Of a stretch of 64,000 nt of DNA, positions 1-9,758 are shown piece by piece; position 1 is the stretch's first letter; each line of letters begins with the position of its first letter. The stretch is taken from NCBI RefSeq assembly GCF_014860165.1, contig NZ_JACZKG010000075.1, positions 62,001 through 126,000 on the forward strand, written 5' to 3'. The stretch is from Devosia sp. GTDB taxonomy: Bacteria > Pseudomonadota > Alphaproteobacteria > Rhizobiales > Devosiaceae. A model generated the notes under the pieces. The model did not search any database. It was not told the origin of the DNA and saw only the letters and a list, made by a program, of their open reading frames with translations. The position numbers and the translations under genes are program-made.

Positions 1-891
<891 letters not shown>

Positions 892-942
892 GGGTTCTGA
901 TATCCTCCCGCGCATTCTTGCGATGCGCATGCAAACAATCTA

Positions 943-954
943 TTCATAAATGAA
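943..954. promoter_or_regulatory. Candidate IclR operator between the divergent genes
   Basis: TTCATAAATGAA is a 5+2+5 inverted repeat centred in the 83-base gap between the ABC ATPase and the IclR gene. The ATTCAT half-site recurs in a longer palindrome at 2740-2758. Binding by the adjacent regulator is inference. Confidence 0.4.
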
Positions 955-974
955 ACGAGGTTGCAATAGCTAAC

Positions 975-1811
975 ATGTCAGTGCGAATGCACGAGCAGCC
1001 GAGGGTGACTACAAATGCTAACAGTCCGTTGGCGTTGGAGGGGAAAGTGGACGAGGATGCGAATGATCGCTATCGCGCGCCGGCGCTGGACAAGGGGCTC
1101 GACATCCTCGAGTTGCTGGCCCGCACCGATGACGGGTTGAGCCAGGCGGAGATTGCCAAGGCGCTGGAGCGGTCCCCCAACGAAATCTACCGCATGCTCG
1201 ACCGGCTGGTGCGCCGCGACTATGTGCGCCGCACGCCCGAGGATCGCTACGAAATTACGCTCAAGCTGTTCGAACTGGCCCATGCCAGGCCACCGCTACA
1301 CCGGCTGATCAGCCAGGCGACGCCGGTGCTGCGCAACTTTTCACTCCGGGCGGAACAGGCCGTGCACCTGGTGGTGCAGGATCGCAATATCCTGGTCGTC
1401 GTGGCCCAGTTCGATGGGCCCGGCTACTGGAACGTCTCGATCCGCGTCGGCTCCCGCATCGGGCTGGTCAATACCGGCTCGGGCCATGTGTTCCTCGCCT
1501 TTGCGACGCCGGAGGAGCGGAGCATGATGCTGGAGGCGCAGGATCTGGGACGGCCGCAGAAGATGCCCAACGGGCTGGAGTCGCGGTTGGCGGGCATCGC
1601 CGAACAGGGCTATGAAAGCATGCCGAGTGCCCAGACCCCCGGCGTCTTCAACCTGTCGGTTCCCATTATCGGACCGATGGGCAGCGTGCTGGCGGTCATC
1701 ACCTGCCCTTACACGCAGCGCCTGGACAAGTATGATGCGCCCAACATGCAGCAGGCGCTCGAACTGCTGCAAGCGGCGGGCCAGGAGCTGTCCCGGCGGA
1801 CCAAGGAGTAA
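975..1811 (+). CDS. IclR family transcriptional regulator
   Basis: A one-component repressor or activator of the kind that controls small catabolic operons. It has an N-terminal winged helix-turn-helix at about residues 35-90 (ALDKGLDILELLA, then SQAEIAKAL and IYRMLDRLVRRDYVRR) followed by the GAF-like IclR effector domain (GSRIGLVNTGSGHVFLAFATPEE and a C-terminal FNLSVPIIG segment). The length of 278 residues is normal. The start is uncertain: the ATG at 975 has only a distant GAGG, while an in-frame GTG at 1047 is closely preceded by GGAGGGG and would remove 24 poorly conserved residues. It ends 3 bases before the amidohydrolase, so the two are probably co-transcribed, and it is divergent from the sugar ABC ATPase. 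Confidence 0.92.
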   Translation: MSVRMHEQPRVTTNANSPLALEGKVDEDANDRYRAPALDKGLDILELLARTDDGLSQAEIAKALERSPNEIYRMLDRLVRRDYVRRTPEDRYEITLKLFELAHARPPLHRLISQATPVLRNFSLRAEQAVHLVVQDRNILVVVAQFDGPGYWNVSIRVGSRIGLVNTGSGHVFLAFATPEERSMMLEAQDLGRPQKMPNGLESRLAGIAEQGYESMPSAQTPGVFNLSVPIIGPMGSVLAVITCPYTQRLDKYDAPNMQQALELLQAAGQELSRRTKE

Positions 1812-1814
1812 ACC

Positions 1815-2642
1815 GTGCGCATCGTCGATACCCACCTGCACCTGATCTACCCGGACCGCTTCAGCTATCCCTGGCTCGCCAGCAAGCCCAGGCTGAACTG
1901 GCAGCCCTGGACCCATGAGGCCTATTTCGCCGAAGCCGTGCCACTGGGGATCGAGACGGCCCTCCACATGGAGGTCGATGTCGCCGAGGCCGACATTATG
2001 GGCGAAACCGAATTCGTGCTCGGCCTGCCGCGCATTGCCGGGGCCATCGCGGCCTGCCGGCCGGAGCACATGAATTTCGTCGATCAGATCGAGCAGCTTT
2101 CCGAGCATGCCCATGTCAAGGGCGTGCGCCGGATCCTCCACGAATCGCCCGACGATCTCAGCCAGTCGGACCTGTTCATCGAGAATATCCGCCACCTGCC
2201 CGACTATGACCTGTCGTTCGACCTCTGCCTGCGCGACGACCAGTTGTATCTGGGCGTGGCCCTGGCGCAGCGGGCGCCCGACGTCACCTTCATCCTCGAC
2301 CATTGTGGCAATCCCATCCCCAATGGCTCCGGGCTCGATCCCTGGCGCGCATCGATCACCGAGATTGCCCATAATCCAAACGTGGTCGGCAAGATTTCGG
2401 GCCTGGTCAATCACTGCGACCCCGGCTGGACCGCCGAAACCCTGCGCCCCTATGTCGAGCACATGATCGAGGCCTTCGGCTGGGACCGGGTGCTCTGGGG
2501 CAGCGACCACCCCGTCGCCACAGTCACCGGCGGCACCCTGACCGACTGGGTCAATGCGACAAGGGAAATCGTCTCCGGTGCCAGCCCGGACGAGCAGGCG
2601 CGGCTGTTCCACCGCAATGCGGAACGCATCTACAAGATATGA
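1815..2642 (+). CDS. Amidohydrolase family protein (lactonase-like, COG3618)
   Basis: A 275-residue TIM-barrel metal-dependent hydrolase of the family that includes 2-pyrone-4,6-dicarboxylate lactonase and L-fucono/L-rhamnono-lactonases. The N-terminal metal-binding HLH is at residues 7-9, an ILDHCG strand end is central, and the catalytic Asp of WGSDHP is at 231. It starts at GTG 1815, 3 bases after the IclR stop codon, and no ATG fits better. Its placement with an IclR regulator, opposite a sugar ABC ATPase and before a sugar isomerase, points to sugar-lactone hydrolysis in an oxidative sugar pathway. The exact lactone is not determinable. Confidence 0.85.
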   Translation: MRIVDTHLHLIYPDRFSYPWLASKPRLNWQPWTHEAYFAEAVPLGIETALHMEVDVAEADIMGETEFVLGLPRIAGAIAACRPEHMNFVDQIEQLSEHAHVKGVRRILHESPDDLSQSDLFIENIRHLPDYDLSFDLCLRDDQLYLGVALAQRAPDVTFILDHCGNPIPNGSGLDPWRASITEIAHNPNVVGKISGLVNHCDPGWTAETLRPYVEHMIEAFGWDRVLWGSDHPVATVTGGTLTDWVNATREIVSGASPDEQARLFHRNAERIYKI

Positions 2643-2739
2643 AGCAAGCCCGGCGATTGGCTACAGGCTTGCCCGCAGATTTCTTGTGGCTTGCCGGCAG
2701 ACATATGGCTGCGCCAGACATCAGCGGCCGTCCGCGTTC

Positions 2740-2758
2740 GATGAATGATGTATTCATC
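2740..2758. promoter_or_regulatory. Palindromic operator candidate upstream of the TIM-barrel isomerase
   Basis: GATGAAT-N5-ATTCATC is a perfect 7-base inverted repeat about 100 bases before the isomerase start. The layout resembles KdgR-type IclR boxes (TGAA..TTCA), and its ATTCAT half-site also occurs at 942-947 in front of the IclR gene. It may be a second site of the same regulator. Confidence 0.45.
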
Positions 2759-2854
2759 TACGAATTTCCGTCGCGACGATCTTGCCTGACATAGTGGCTT
2801 GAACGTCCCTGAATGGCAGAGCACAGTCGGGGTAACTAGAACAAGGACAGAGCC

Positions 2855-3688
2855 ATGGCCCAAATCAGCGCCGACCGTATCGCCGTTTCCACCTGGTCGC
2901 TGCACCGCCTGCTTGGCGCCACCTATCCGCATGATCTAACGACGTCAGAGGTCGGGCCGATGCAGGAGACCTATGGCGAGGGTGAGGAATCGTTGCTGGG
3001 CCTGCCCTCGGTGCTGGCCAATCACGGCTATCATCGGCTTGAGATCGTCTCGTTCCACCTGCGCAGCCGCGATCCGATCTATCTGGGTGAATTGCGCGAT
3101 CAGCTAAGGATTGCCAATGTCCGGCTACAGACTCTGCTGATCGATGCCGGCGATATCAGCCACCCTGAACATGGCGCCCGCGACCAGGCCTGGATCGCCG
3201 GCTGGATCGAGGTCGCCAACGAACTGGGCGCCGACCATGCCCGCATCATCGCGGGCAAGCAGAAGCCGACCCGTGACGCCCTCGACCGTTCGGTCAAGGC
3301 CCTCAACGCCCTGGCGGAAGGCAATGCGGGTTCGCCCGTCCGGCTGGTGACCGAGAACTGGTTCGACCTGCTCTCGGAGCCCGCGCATGTGCATTACCTG
3401 CTCGACAGGCTCGAGGGGCGCATTGGCCTGCTGGGCGATTTTGGCAATTGGGGCGGCGCCACCAAATATGCCGACCTCAGGTCGATCTTCGCCCGGGCCG
3501 AGCTGTGCCATGCCAAGGCCAGCTTCATCGATGGCGACCTGGACGAAGCCGACTATGGCGCCTGCGTCACCCTGGCCGAGGAGGCTGGCTACAAGGGCCC
3601 CTATACGCTGATCTTCGACAGTGAAATCCCCGGTGAATGGCATGGTCTGGCTACCGAGCGGGACTTCATCACTTCGCGCGATGTCTAG
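2855..3688 (+). CDS. Sugar phosphate isomerase/epimerase family TIM-barrel protein
   Basis: A 277-residue protein of the xylose-isomerase-like TIM-barrel superfamily (AP-endonuclease 2 fold). Members are divalent-metal isomerases and epimerases of sugars and inositols. Barrel-strand motifs are visible: HRLEIVSFHL near residue 60, DHARIIAGKQ near 128, RLVTENWF with a likely metal Glu near 166, IGLLGDFGNWGG near 193 and LCHAKASF near 215. AAGGACAG precedes the ATG. It lies 212 bases after the lactonase gene, with a palindrome between them, so it may have its own promoter in the same regulon. No specific sugar can be assigned. Confidence 0.8.
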   Translation: MAQISADRIAVSTWSLHRLLGATYPHDLTTSEVGPMQETYGEGEESLLGLPSVLANHGYHRLEIVSFHLRSRDPIYLGELRDQLRIANVRLQTLLIDAGDISHPEHGARDQAWIAGWIEVANELGADHARIIAGKQKPTRDALDRSVKALNALAEGNAGSPVRLVTENWFDLLSEPAHVHYLLDRLEGRIGLLGDFGNWGGATKYADLRSIFARAELCHAKASFIDGDLDEADYGACVTLAEEAGYKGPYTLIFDSEIPGEWHGLATERDFITSRDV

Positions 3689-3732
3689 CGCTTCCTAAGG
3701 CGGTATTAACGGTCCTGTCACAGAGTGGGCTT

Positions 3733-5460
3733 ATGCCCATTCGGACGACAAAATCCATCGCCGCGCCCCTGGCCCGCTTCGAGCGGATCGGGTCCATGCT
3801 CGCCAGCATCGTCGACAATGCGGCGGTCGGCATGCTGGTATGCGACATGGAAGGGCGGCTGGTCTATTGCAACCGCGCCCTGCGCGAGATGCTCGGCCAC
3901 GGCGTGGATGAGACTGGCGACTACACTATCCTTGATCTCGTGCATGACGAGGACGTGGCGGCGGCGCCGCTGCGCCTGCAGCGCCTGATCCGTGGCGAAG
4001 CCGACGACTATCGCGGCGAGTGCCGCTTTCGTCATGCCGACGGCCATCCGATCTGGGTGATGGTGGCTGCCTCGGTGCTGCATGCCGACACCGGCCAAGC
4101 CCCGCAATATCTCATCGTCCAGGTCACCAATATCGAGCTGCAGAAGAAGGCCGAGGAAGCCTTGGCGCATTCGGAGAGCCGCTGGAACTTTGCGCTCGAA
4201 AGCGCCCGGCAGGGCGTATGGGACCACGATATTCGCACCGACACGATGTTCTACTCGCGCATGTGGCGCATCATGCGCGGCATGTCGCCCGACATGCCCG
4301 TGCCTGTGGCGCATCAGGAGGAGTGGGTGAGCCGGCTGCATCCTGATGACGTGGCGCAGGTACTCGCCAATATCGGCCGCCAGGACAGGGGCGATGAGGA
4401 TTTCGATGCGCTGGAATATCGCGAGCGGAAAGCCGACGGCAGCTATGTCTGGATCCTGAGTCGCGGCAAGCCGGTGGAATGGGACGAACACGGCAACCCG
4501 ACACGTACCCTGGGCACCGATACCGACATCACCCGTCTCAAAACCATCGAGTTCGAACTGGCGGCGGAAAAGGAACGATTGCGCGTCACGCTCGATGCCA
4601 TTGCCGACGGCATGATCTCGGCCGACCAGAATGGCCTGATCGTGCTGATGAATCCGGCGGCCGAGCTGTTGACCGGCTTCGCCTCGACCGAGGCCATTGG
4701 CAAGGATGTGCGCTCCATTTTCACCTTGCGCGACGGGATGACAGGCGACATGCAGGAATGCCCGGTCGCCAAATGCCTTGCCAGTGACCAACCGGTGCAT
4801 CTTGACGACGACATGATCCTGGTCAGCCGTGATGGCGCAGAGCGGGACATCCGCTGCACCGCGGCACCGGTGCGTACGCCGGCCGGCGCGCTGACAGGCG
4901 CCGTGCTGGTGTTCCAGGACGTGACGCAGAGCCGCACGATGCAGCGCGAGCTGGCCCATTCGGCCACGCATGACGACCTGACGGACCTGCCCAACCGGGC
5001 AGCGTTCGAGCGGGTGCTCAATGGCGCAATCGGCTCGGCGCGCGATGGCGGCCGGCGCCACTGCCTGCTCTATATCGATCTTGACCGCTTCAAGCCGGTC
5101 AATGACAGTGCCGGCCATGCCGCCGGCGACGCCTTGCTCAAGCAGGTGGCACAGACCATTCGCGGCTCCTGCCGCAGCCACGACGTGGCCGCCCGCATCG
5201 GCGGCGACGAATTTGCCGTGCTGCTGACCGATTGCCCGCTCGAAGGCGGCCAGCGCATCGCCGACAAGATCGTGCGGGCCATCGCCGCCCTCGCCTTCGG
5301 CTGGGCCAGCCGCACCTATCACATCGGCGCCAGCGTCGGGCTGACGATGGTGACCAGCCAACCCGCCTCCCCGCTCGGCTTCATGGGCGAAGCCGACGCC
5401 GCCTGCTACGCCGCCAAGGGCCGCGGCCGCGGGGTGGCGGTGGCGTTCGGGGATTTGTAG
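3733..5460 (+). CDS. PAS domain-containing diguanylate cyclase
   Basis: A 575-residue signalling protein that makes cyclic di-GMP. It appears to hold three PAS/PAC sensor modules (about residues 18-140, 145-275 and 285-395; the second ends in the PAC-like TRTLGTDTDITRLK), then a GGDEF domain from about 408 (HDDLTDLPNRAAFERVL). The active-site GGDEF is at 490-494 and is intact. The product-inhibition I-site RSHD lies at 481-484, exactly five residues upstream. There is no EAL domain and no clear membrane segment, so it is probably a cytoplasmic sensor; the PAS ligand is unknown. I placed the start at ATG 3733, because the open frame upstream overlaps the preceding gene and does not look coding. 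Confidence 0.92.
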   Translation: MPIRTTKSIAAPLARFERIGSMLASIVDNAAVGMLVCDMEGRLVYCNRALREMLGHGVDETGDYTILDLVHDEDVAAAPLRLQRLIRGEADDYRGECRFRHADGHPIWVMVAASVLHADTGQAPQYLIVQVTNIELQKKAEEALAHSESRWNFALESARQGVWDHDIRTDTMFYSRMWRIMRGMSPDMPVPVAHQEEWVSRLHPDDVAQVLANIGRQDRGDEDFDALEYRERKADGSYVWILSRGKPVEWDEHGNPTRTLGTDTDITRLKTIEFELAAEKERLRVTLDAIADGMISADQNGLIVLMNPAAELLTGFASTEAIGKDVRSIFTLRDGMTGDMQECPVAKCLASDQPVHLDDDMILVSRDGAERDIRCTAAPVRTPAGALTGAVLVFQDVTQSRTMQRELAHSATHDDLTDLPNRAAFERVLNGAIGSARDGGRRHCLLYIDLDRFKPVNDSAGHAAGDALLKQVAQTIRGSCRSHDVAARIGGDEFAVLLTDCPLEGGQRIADKIVRAIAALAFGWASRTYHIGASVGLTMVTSQPASPLGFMGEADAACYAAKGRGRGVAVAFGDL

Positions 5461-5510
5461 CGGGGGTTCACCCGGCGAGTTAACCGCCAACAATTGCAGT
5501 CCCACCAGAC

Positions 5511-5593
5511 GTCACCCTCGGGCTTGACCCGAGGGCTCTACACTTGCCGAGGCCAAAGAAGTGCAACGCCCTCGGGTCAAGCCCGAGGGTGAC
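5511..5593. repeat. REP/BIME-like palindromic repeat pair
   Basis: Two 26-base arms (5511-5536 and 5568-5593) are perfect inverted copies separated by 31 bases. Each arm is itself a hairpin (CCCTCGGG-N5-CCCGAGGG). It sits between the convergent diguanylate cyclase and the flavin reductase genes and could act as a bidirectional terminator or mRNA stabiliser. Similar CCGGG-based palindromes are found at 14461-14533. Confidence 0.8.
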
Positions 5594-5614
5594 GGTCTGT
5601 GTTTGGGGAGCCCC

Positions 5615-6994
5615 TCACACCAGCGGCTTCAGATCCGCCAGCAGCGTCGGGAGCAGTTCGGTTACCGTGGGGTGGATGTGCATGGTGTGCATCATTGACG
5701 TGTATGGCGTGCCCGCCGCCATCAGCTGCAGCAGCGAATGGACGACCTCGTCGCCGCCAATGCCCAGGATGGCGGCGCCCAGCACCTGCCTGGTCTGGGC
5801 GTCGACCAGTACCTTCATCAGGCCCTGGGTTTCGCCACGCTCCTTGGCGCGGCTGACGCGGGACATGGGCATAACTGATATAAGCGCCTTGCGGCCGGAC
5901 TTGCGGACTTCGGTCTCGCTCATGCCGATACGGCCCAGGGGCGGATCGATGAACAGTCCATAGACCGGAATCCGCCCCGCCAGCGAGCGCTTGCCGCCGT
6001 TGATGACGTTGTCGGCAACGATTTCGAAGTCGTTGTAGGACGTGTGGGTGAAGGCACCACGGCCGTTGACGTCGCCCATGGCCCAGATGCCCTTGACCCT
6101 GGTGCGCAGGTGGTCGTCGACCGGAATGAAGCCGCGCTCATCGGTCTCGATGCCGGCGGCAGCCAGATCGAGGGCCGCCGTGTTGGGCGTGCGGCCCAGC
6201 GCCACCAGCAGATGGGTGCCCTCGACAGAGGCCAGCCGCTCGCCCGATTTCAGGGACAGCAGGACGCCATGCCCGGCCTTGGCCACCGCCTCCACCGTGG
6301 TGTTGAACATGAAGGTGACGCCTTCGGCCTCGAGGATATCCCTGATGGCAGCGGATATATCGGCGTCCTCGCGCGAGGCGGGGCGCGGGCCGCGTTCGAT
6401 CACGGTGACCTTGGAGCCGAAGCGCGCATACATCTGGGCAAATTCGAGCCCGATATAACTGGCGCCGGCGATGATCAGATGCCCGGGCAGGGAATCGAGG
6501 TTCATCATCGAGGTATTGGTGAGGTGCGGCACGGACTTGATGCCCGGCCAATCGGGCACGCTGGCGGTGGCGCCGGTATTGATGAAGATCTGCGGCGCGG
6601 TCAGCACCCGCTTGCCGACCTTAACCTCGGTGGGGGAGACGAAGCGGCCTTCGCCCTTGAAGTATTTGAGCGTCCTGAGGCCGCCCAGCCAATCGGTCAG
6701 GCCATTGACGGAGGCCGCCACCACCTTGTCCTTGCGGGCCTTGACCGCCGCCATATCGACGGTCACCGGACCCTTCAGCACCACCCCGAACTGGGCGGCG
6801 TGGCGGGCGCTCCAGGCCGCGCGGGCGCTGGCCACCATGGTCTTGGTGGGCGTGCAGCCATCATTGACGCAGGTGCCACCCAGATGGTCCCGCTCGATCA
6901 GCGCTACCGAGCGGCCCGCGTCGGCAAGGCGGGCTGCAAGAAACGGACCAGACTGGCCCGCGCCGATAATAATGGCATCGAACTGTTCCGGCAT
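5615..6994 (-). CDS. FAD-dependent pyridine nucleotide-disulfide oxidoreductase (MerA/Lpd-like)
   Basis: A 459-residue class I flavoprotein disulfide reductase homologue. The FAD-binding Rossmann motif is at residues 9-14 (GAGQSG), the redox-active CxxxxC is CVNDGC at about 42-47 in GGTCVNDGCTPTKT, and an NAD(P)-binding motif lies around residue 177 (GASYIGLEFAQ). The C-terminal dimerisation domain carries the HxHPT-x-E signature (HIHPTVTE). Dihydrolipoamide dehydrogenases have a similar layout, but no 2-oxoacid dehydrogenase genes are near, and this looks more like the mercuric-reductase-like group of unknown substrate. No heavy-metal-associated domain or extra C-terminal cysteine pair is present, so mercury reduction is unlikely. 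Confidence 0.88.
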   Translation of the reverse strand: MPEQFDAIIIGAGQSGPFLAARLADAGRSVALIERDHLGGTCVNDGCTPTKTMVASARAAWSARHAAQFGVVLKGPVTVDMAAVKARKDKVVAASVNGLTDWLGGLRTLKYFKGEGRFVSPTEVKVGKRVLTAPQIFINTGATASVPDWPGIKSVPHLTNTSMMNLDSLPGHLIIAGASYIGLEFAQMYARFGSKVTVIERGPRPASREDADISAAIRDILEAEGVTFMFNTTVEAVAKAGHGVLLSLKSGERLASVEGTHLLVALGRTPNTAALDLAAAGIETDERGFIPVDDHLRTRVKGIWAMGDVNGRGAFTHTSYNDFEIVADNVINGGKRSLAGRIPVYGLFIDPPLGRIGMSETEVRKSGRKALISVMPMSRVSRAKERGETQGLMKVLVDAQTRQVLGAAILGIGGDEVVHSLLQLMAAGTPYTSMMHTMHIHPTVTELLPTLLADLKPLV

Positions 6995-7106
6995 CGCACC
7001 TCCAAATCGGCTGCAAGTTTATGGCGGCTGAAGCACGTACGCCAGAGGGACGTTGGGTGGCCGCCTATCGTTTTCCACGGGGGAAGCTGGCGCAAAGCGC
7101 CGGGAA

Positions 7107-7154
7107 GAGGGGCGGGAACGGCCCAAGGACAGCTTGGCCGAGGGCCCTCCCCTC
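7107..7154 (-). terminator. Possible hairpin terminator downstream of sthA
   Basis: GAGGGG (7107-7112) and CCCCTC (7149-7154) bound a long GC-rich imperfect hairpin just after the sthA stop codon. It is followed on the minus strand only by a short T/C tract, so termination is uncertain. Confidence 0.35.
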
Positions 7155-7175
7155 GCGGACCTATTCGCGCCTGAT

Positions 7176-8591
7176 CTACTCGATCGGGGCGATGGGCGTG
7201 GCGCGCGGCATGCGGTTCCAGGCGTCGAGCGCGGCAATCTTGTAGGCCTCGGCCAGCGTGGGATAATTGAAGGCGTTCTCGACGAAATAATCGAGTGTGC
7301 CACCCAGGTTGAGCACCGCCTGGCCGATATGGATCAACTCGGTGGCGCCCTCGCCCACGATATGGACGCCGAGCAGCTTTCGCGTCTCGAGCGAGAAGAT
7401 CATCTTCATCATGCCCGACTGCAGACCCATAATGTGGCCGCGCGAGGTTTCGCGGAAACGGGCAATGCCGGCTTCATAAGCGATGCCCTGGGCCCGCACC
7501 TGCGCCTCGGTGAGGCCGACGGTGGAGATTTCGGGCACGGCATAGATGCCATAGGGGAAAAATTCGGGTGCCGGCGGCATGGCGGCGCCACAGGCATGCA
7601 GGGCGGCGATGCGCCCCTGCTCCATCGAGGTCGAGGCCAGCGAGGGCCAGCCGATGACATCGCCGGCAGCATAGATATTACGCACCGATGTCTGGAAGGT
7701 CACCGGATCGACCTTGAGGCGGCCGCGATCGACGGGCTCGATGCCGCAGGTTTCAAGGCCCAGGCCGGCCGTGGCGCCGGAGCGACCGGCAGCGTAGAGC
7801 AGCATGTCGCTGCGCAGGCGGCGGCCATCGGTGAGAATGGAAATGGCCCAGCCCTGCTCGTCGAGCTCGACCTTTTCGACCTTGGCGCCCAGGCGGATGG
7901 TCACGCCGCGATTGCGCAGATCATGGGTGAATTCCTCGATGATCTCGCGATCGATGAAATCGAGGATGGTGTCCTTGGGCTCGACGATGGTGACGGGAAC
8001 ATCGAGGGCCGAGAAGATGGTGGCATATTCGATGCCGATGACGCCGGCGCCGACGACAGTGAGGCTGCGGGGCACGCGCGGCTCGGCGACCAGGGTGTCG
8101 CTATCGACGATCGAGTGGTTGTTGAAGGGGATGTTGGCGGGACGATAGGGCGTGGTGCCGACGGCGATGACCGCGGATACGAAGCCGATAATGGTCTCCT
8201 CGCCCTCGGCATTGGTCACGGCGATGCGGTTGGCATCGAGGAACCGCGCCCGGCCGCCGAAGGTCTCTACGCCGTTGCGGGCGAACTGGTGCTCGAGCAC
8301 CTCGATTTCATAATCGAGCGTCATGCGCAGGCGGGCGCCGAGGTCCTGGCCACCGATGTCCTTCTTGACGCGATAGGCCAGGCCATAAAAGCCGCGCTCG
8401 CGCCAGCCCGACAGGTTCAGCACCGTCTCGCGCAGGGTCTTGGAGGGAATGGTGCCGGTATGGACCGAGACGCCGCCCAGGCGGAGGCGGTTCTCGACCA
8501 CCAGCACCGACTTGCCCAGCTTGGCCGCCTGCACGGCGGCCCGGCGCCCGGCAGGGCCGCTGCCGATGACCACGATGTCATATTGCTTCAA
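7176..8591 (-). CDS. sthA: Soluble NAD(P)(+) transhydrogenase
   Basis: A 471-residue cytoplasmic FAD protein that transfers hydride between NADPH and NAD+ to balance reductant pools. The FAD motif GSGPAG is at residues 10-15. The region corresponding to the disulfide-reductase CxxxxC reads GGVSVHTGTIPSKTLRE and has no cysteines, which is the mark of SthA against lipoamide dehydrogenase. The second nucleotide motif (VVGAGVIGIEYA) and the GDVIGWPSLA FAD segment are intact. I chose TTG 8591, preceded by GGGAG about 8 bases upstream, because no in-frame ATG exists near the conserved N-terminus. It is upstream of the other flavoprotein on the same strand. Confidence 0.92.
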   Translation of the reverse strand: MKQYDIVVIGSGPAGRRAAVQAAKLGKSVLVVENRLRLGGVSVHTGTIPSKTLRETVLNLSGWRERGFYGLAYRVKKDIGGQDLGARLRMTLDYEIEVLEHQFARNGVETFGGRARFLDANRIAVTNAEGEETIIGFVSAVIAVGTTPYRPANIPFNNHSIVDSDTLVAEPRVPRSLTVVGAGVIGIEYATIFSALDVPVTIVEPKDTILDFIDREIIEEFTHDLRNRGVTIRLGAKVEKVELDEQGWAISILTDGRRLRSDMLLYAAGRSGATAGLGLETCGIEPVDRGRLKVDPVTFQTSVRNIYAAGDVIGWPSLASTSMEQGRIAALHACGAAMPPAPEFFPYGIYAVPEISTVGLTEAQVRAQGIAYEAGIARFRETSRGHIMGLQSGMMKMIFSLETRKLLGVHIVGEGATELIHIGQAVLNLGGTLDYFVENAFNYPTLAEAYKIAALDAWNRMPRATPIAPIE

Positions 8592-8763
8592 GTGGAATGC
8601 TCCCGACTCGCCCGCGCGAATGCCTGACAGCAGAATGTGACGCTGGTGCAAACGATGCAATGGATGGCAACGGCAAGGCTGGGTTGCGGGCGATGGCGTG
8701 CGGCAATTGACACGGCGGCCTTGCCCGCTATGGTCCGCGCGCATTCATCCGGGGAACCGCACC

Positions 8764-9606
8764 ATGTCCTATGCCGATCTCGCCAAGACCATCGATGACG
8801 CCTTCGAGGCCCGCACCGAGATCAGGTTCGGCCAGCAGGGACCGGTGCGCGAGGCGGTGGAGGAGGCGCTGCGGCTGCTCGACACGGGCAAGCTGCGGGT
8901 GGCCGAGAAGGTGGATGGCGCCTGGCAGGTCAACCAATGGCTCAAGAAGGCGGTGCTGCTGAACTTCCGGCTCAACGACAACCACCTCATCGCCGGCGCG
9001 CCGGGCGGTTCGCATTACTGGGACAAGGTGCCCACCAAGTTCGAGGGCTGGAGCGAGAACACGTTCCGCGAGGCCGGCTTCCGCGCCGTGCCGGGCGCGG
9101 TGGTGCGCAGCCCGGCCTTTATCGGGCGCAATGTCGTGCTCATGCCCAGCTTCGTCAATGTCGGCGCCTATGTCGACGAGGGTACGATGGTGGATACCTG
9201 GGTGACCGTGGGGTCCTGCGCGCAGATCGGCAAGAATGTGCATATTTCGGGCGGCGTGGGCATTGGCGGGGTGCTGGAGCCGCTGCAGGCCGGCCCCGTC
9301 ATCATCGAGGACAATTGCTTCATCGGCGCGCGCTCGGAAGTGGTCGAGGGCGTCGTGGTGGGCGAGGGCTCGGTCATTTCGATGGGCGTGTTCATCGGCG
9401 CCTCCACCAAGATCGTCGACCGCAATACCGGGGAAATCCACATCGGCAAGGTGCCGCCCTATTCGGTGGTGGTCTCGGGAAGCCTGCCCGGCAAGCCGCT
9501 GCCCAATGGTAATCCCGGACCGAACCTTTACTGCGCCGTGATCGTCAAGACGGTGGACGCGCAGACGCGCAGCAAGACCGGGATCAACGAGCTGCTCAGG
9601 GACTAG
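8764..9606 (+). CDS. dapD: 2,3,4,5-tetrahydropyridine-2,6-dicarboxylate N-succinyltransferase
   Basis: A 280-residue acyltransferase that makes N-succinyl-2-amino-6-ketopimelate from tetrahydrodipicolinate and succinyl-CoA in lysine and meso-diaminopimelate synthesis. An alpha-helical N-terminal domain is followed by a left-handed beta-helix of hexapeptide repeats (about residues 110-230, for example [24 protein letters not shown] and [14 protein letters not shown]). The conserved tail [15 protein letters not shown] is present. The ATG at 8764 is chosen because the family begins [11 protein letters not shown]. dapE follows after a DUF805 gene, keeping the succinylase branch together. Confidence 0.96.
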   Translation: MSYADLAKTIDDAFEARTEIRFGQQGPVREAVEEALRLLDTGKLRVAEKVDGAWQVNQWLKKAVLLNFRLNDNHLIAGAPGGSHYWDKVPTKFEGWSENTFREAGFRAVPGAVVRSPAFIGRNVVLMPSFVNVGAYVDEGTMVDTWVTVGSCAQIGKNVHISGGVGIGGVLEPLQAGPVIIEDNCFIGARSEVVEGVVVGEGSVISMGVFIGASTKIVDRNTGEIHIGKVPPYSVVVSGSLPGKPLPNGNPGPNLYCAVIVKTVDAQTRSKTGINELLRD

Positions 9607-9725
9607 TGAGAGGCCATGAAGCGGTTGCAGGGTTTGCTGTTTGGCTTTTCCGGCAGAATTGGTTGAAGCACGTCCTGGCTGACCGGCGCTGGCTCTTGTC
9701 GCGCCGGCATCCTATCTTCGCCGGG

Positions 9726-9740
9726 CCGGAATGATTCCGG
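9726..9740. other. Small hairpin upstream of the DUF805 gene
   Basis: CCGGAATGATTCCGG is a 6+3+6 inverted repeat followed by CTCATTTTGG, about 20 bases before the DUF805 start. It could be a weak dapD terminator or a leader hairpin. Confidence 0.3.
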
Positions 9741-9758
9741 CTCATTTTGGGGGAAGTC

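Noticed and set aside
1341..2612. 423-codon open frame on the minus strand
   Set aside because: It lies antisense to the IclR and amidohydrolase genes; its His/Arg/Gly-rich product is typical of antisense frames in GC-rich DNA.
3718..5505. 595-codon open frame on the minus strand
   Set aside because: Fully antisense to the PAS-GGDEF gene, whose motifs are intact; no recognisable domain in the antisense product.
7053..8627. 524-codon open frame on the plus strand
   Set aside because: Antisense shadow of sthA.
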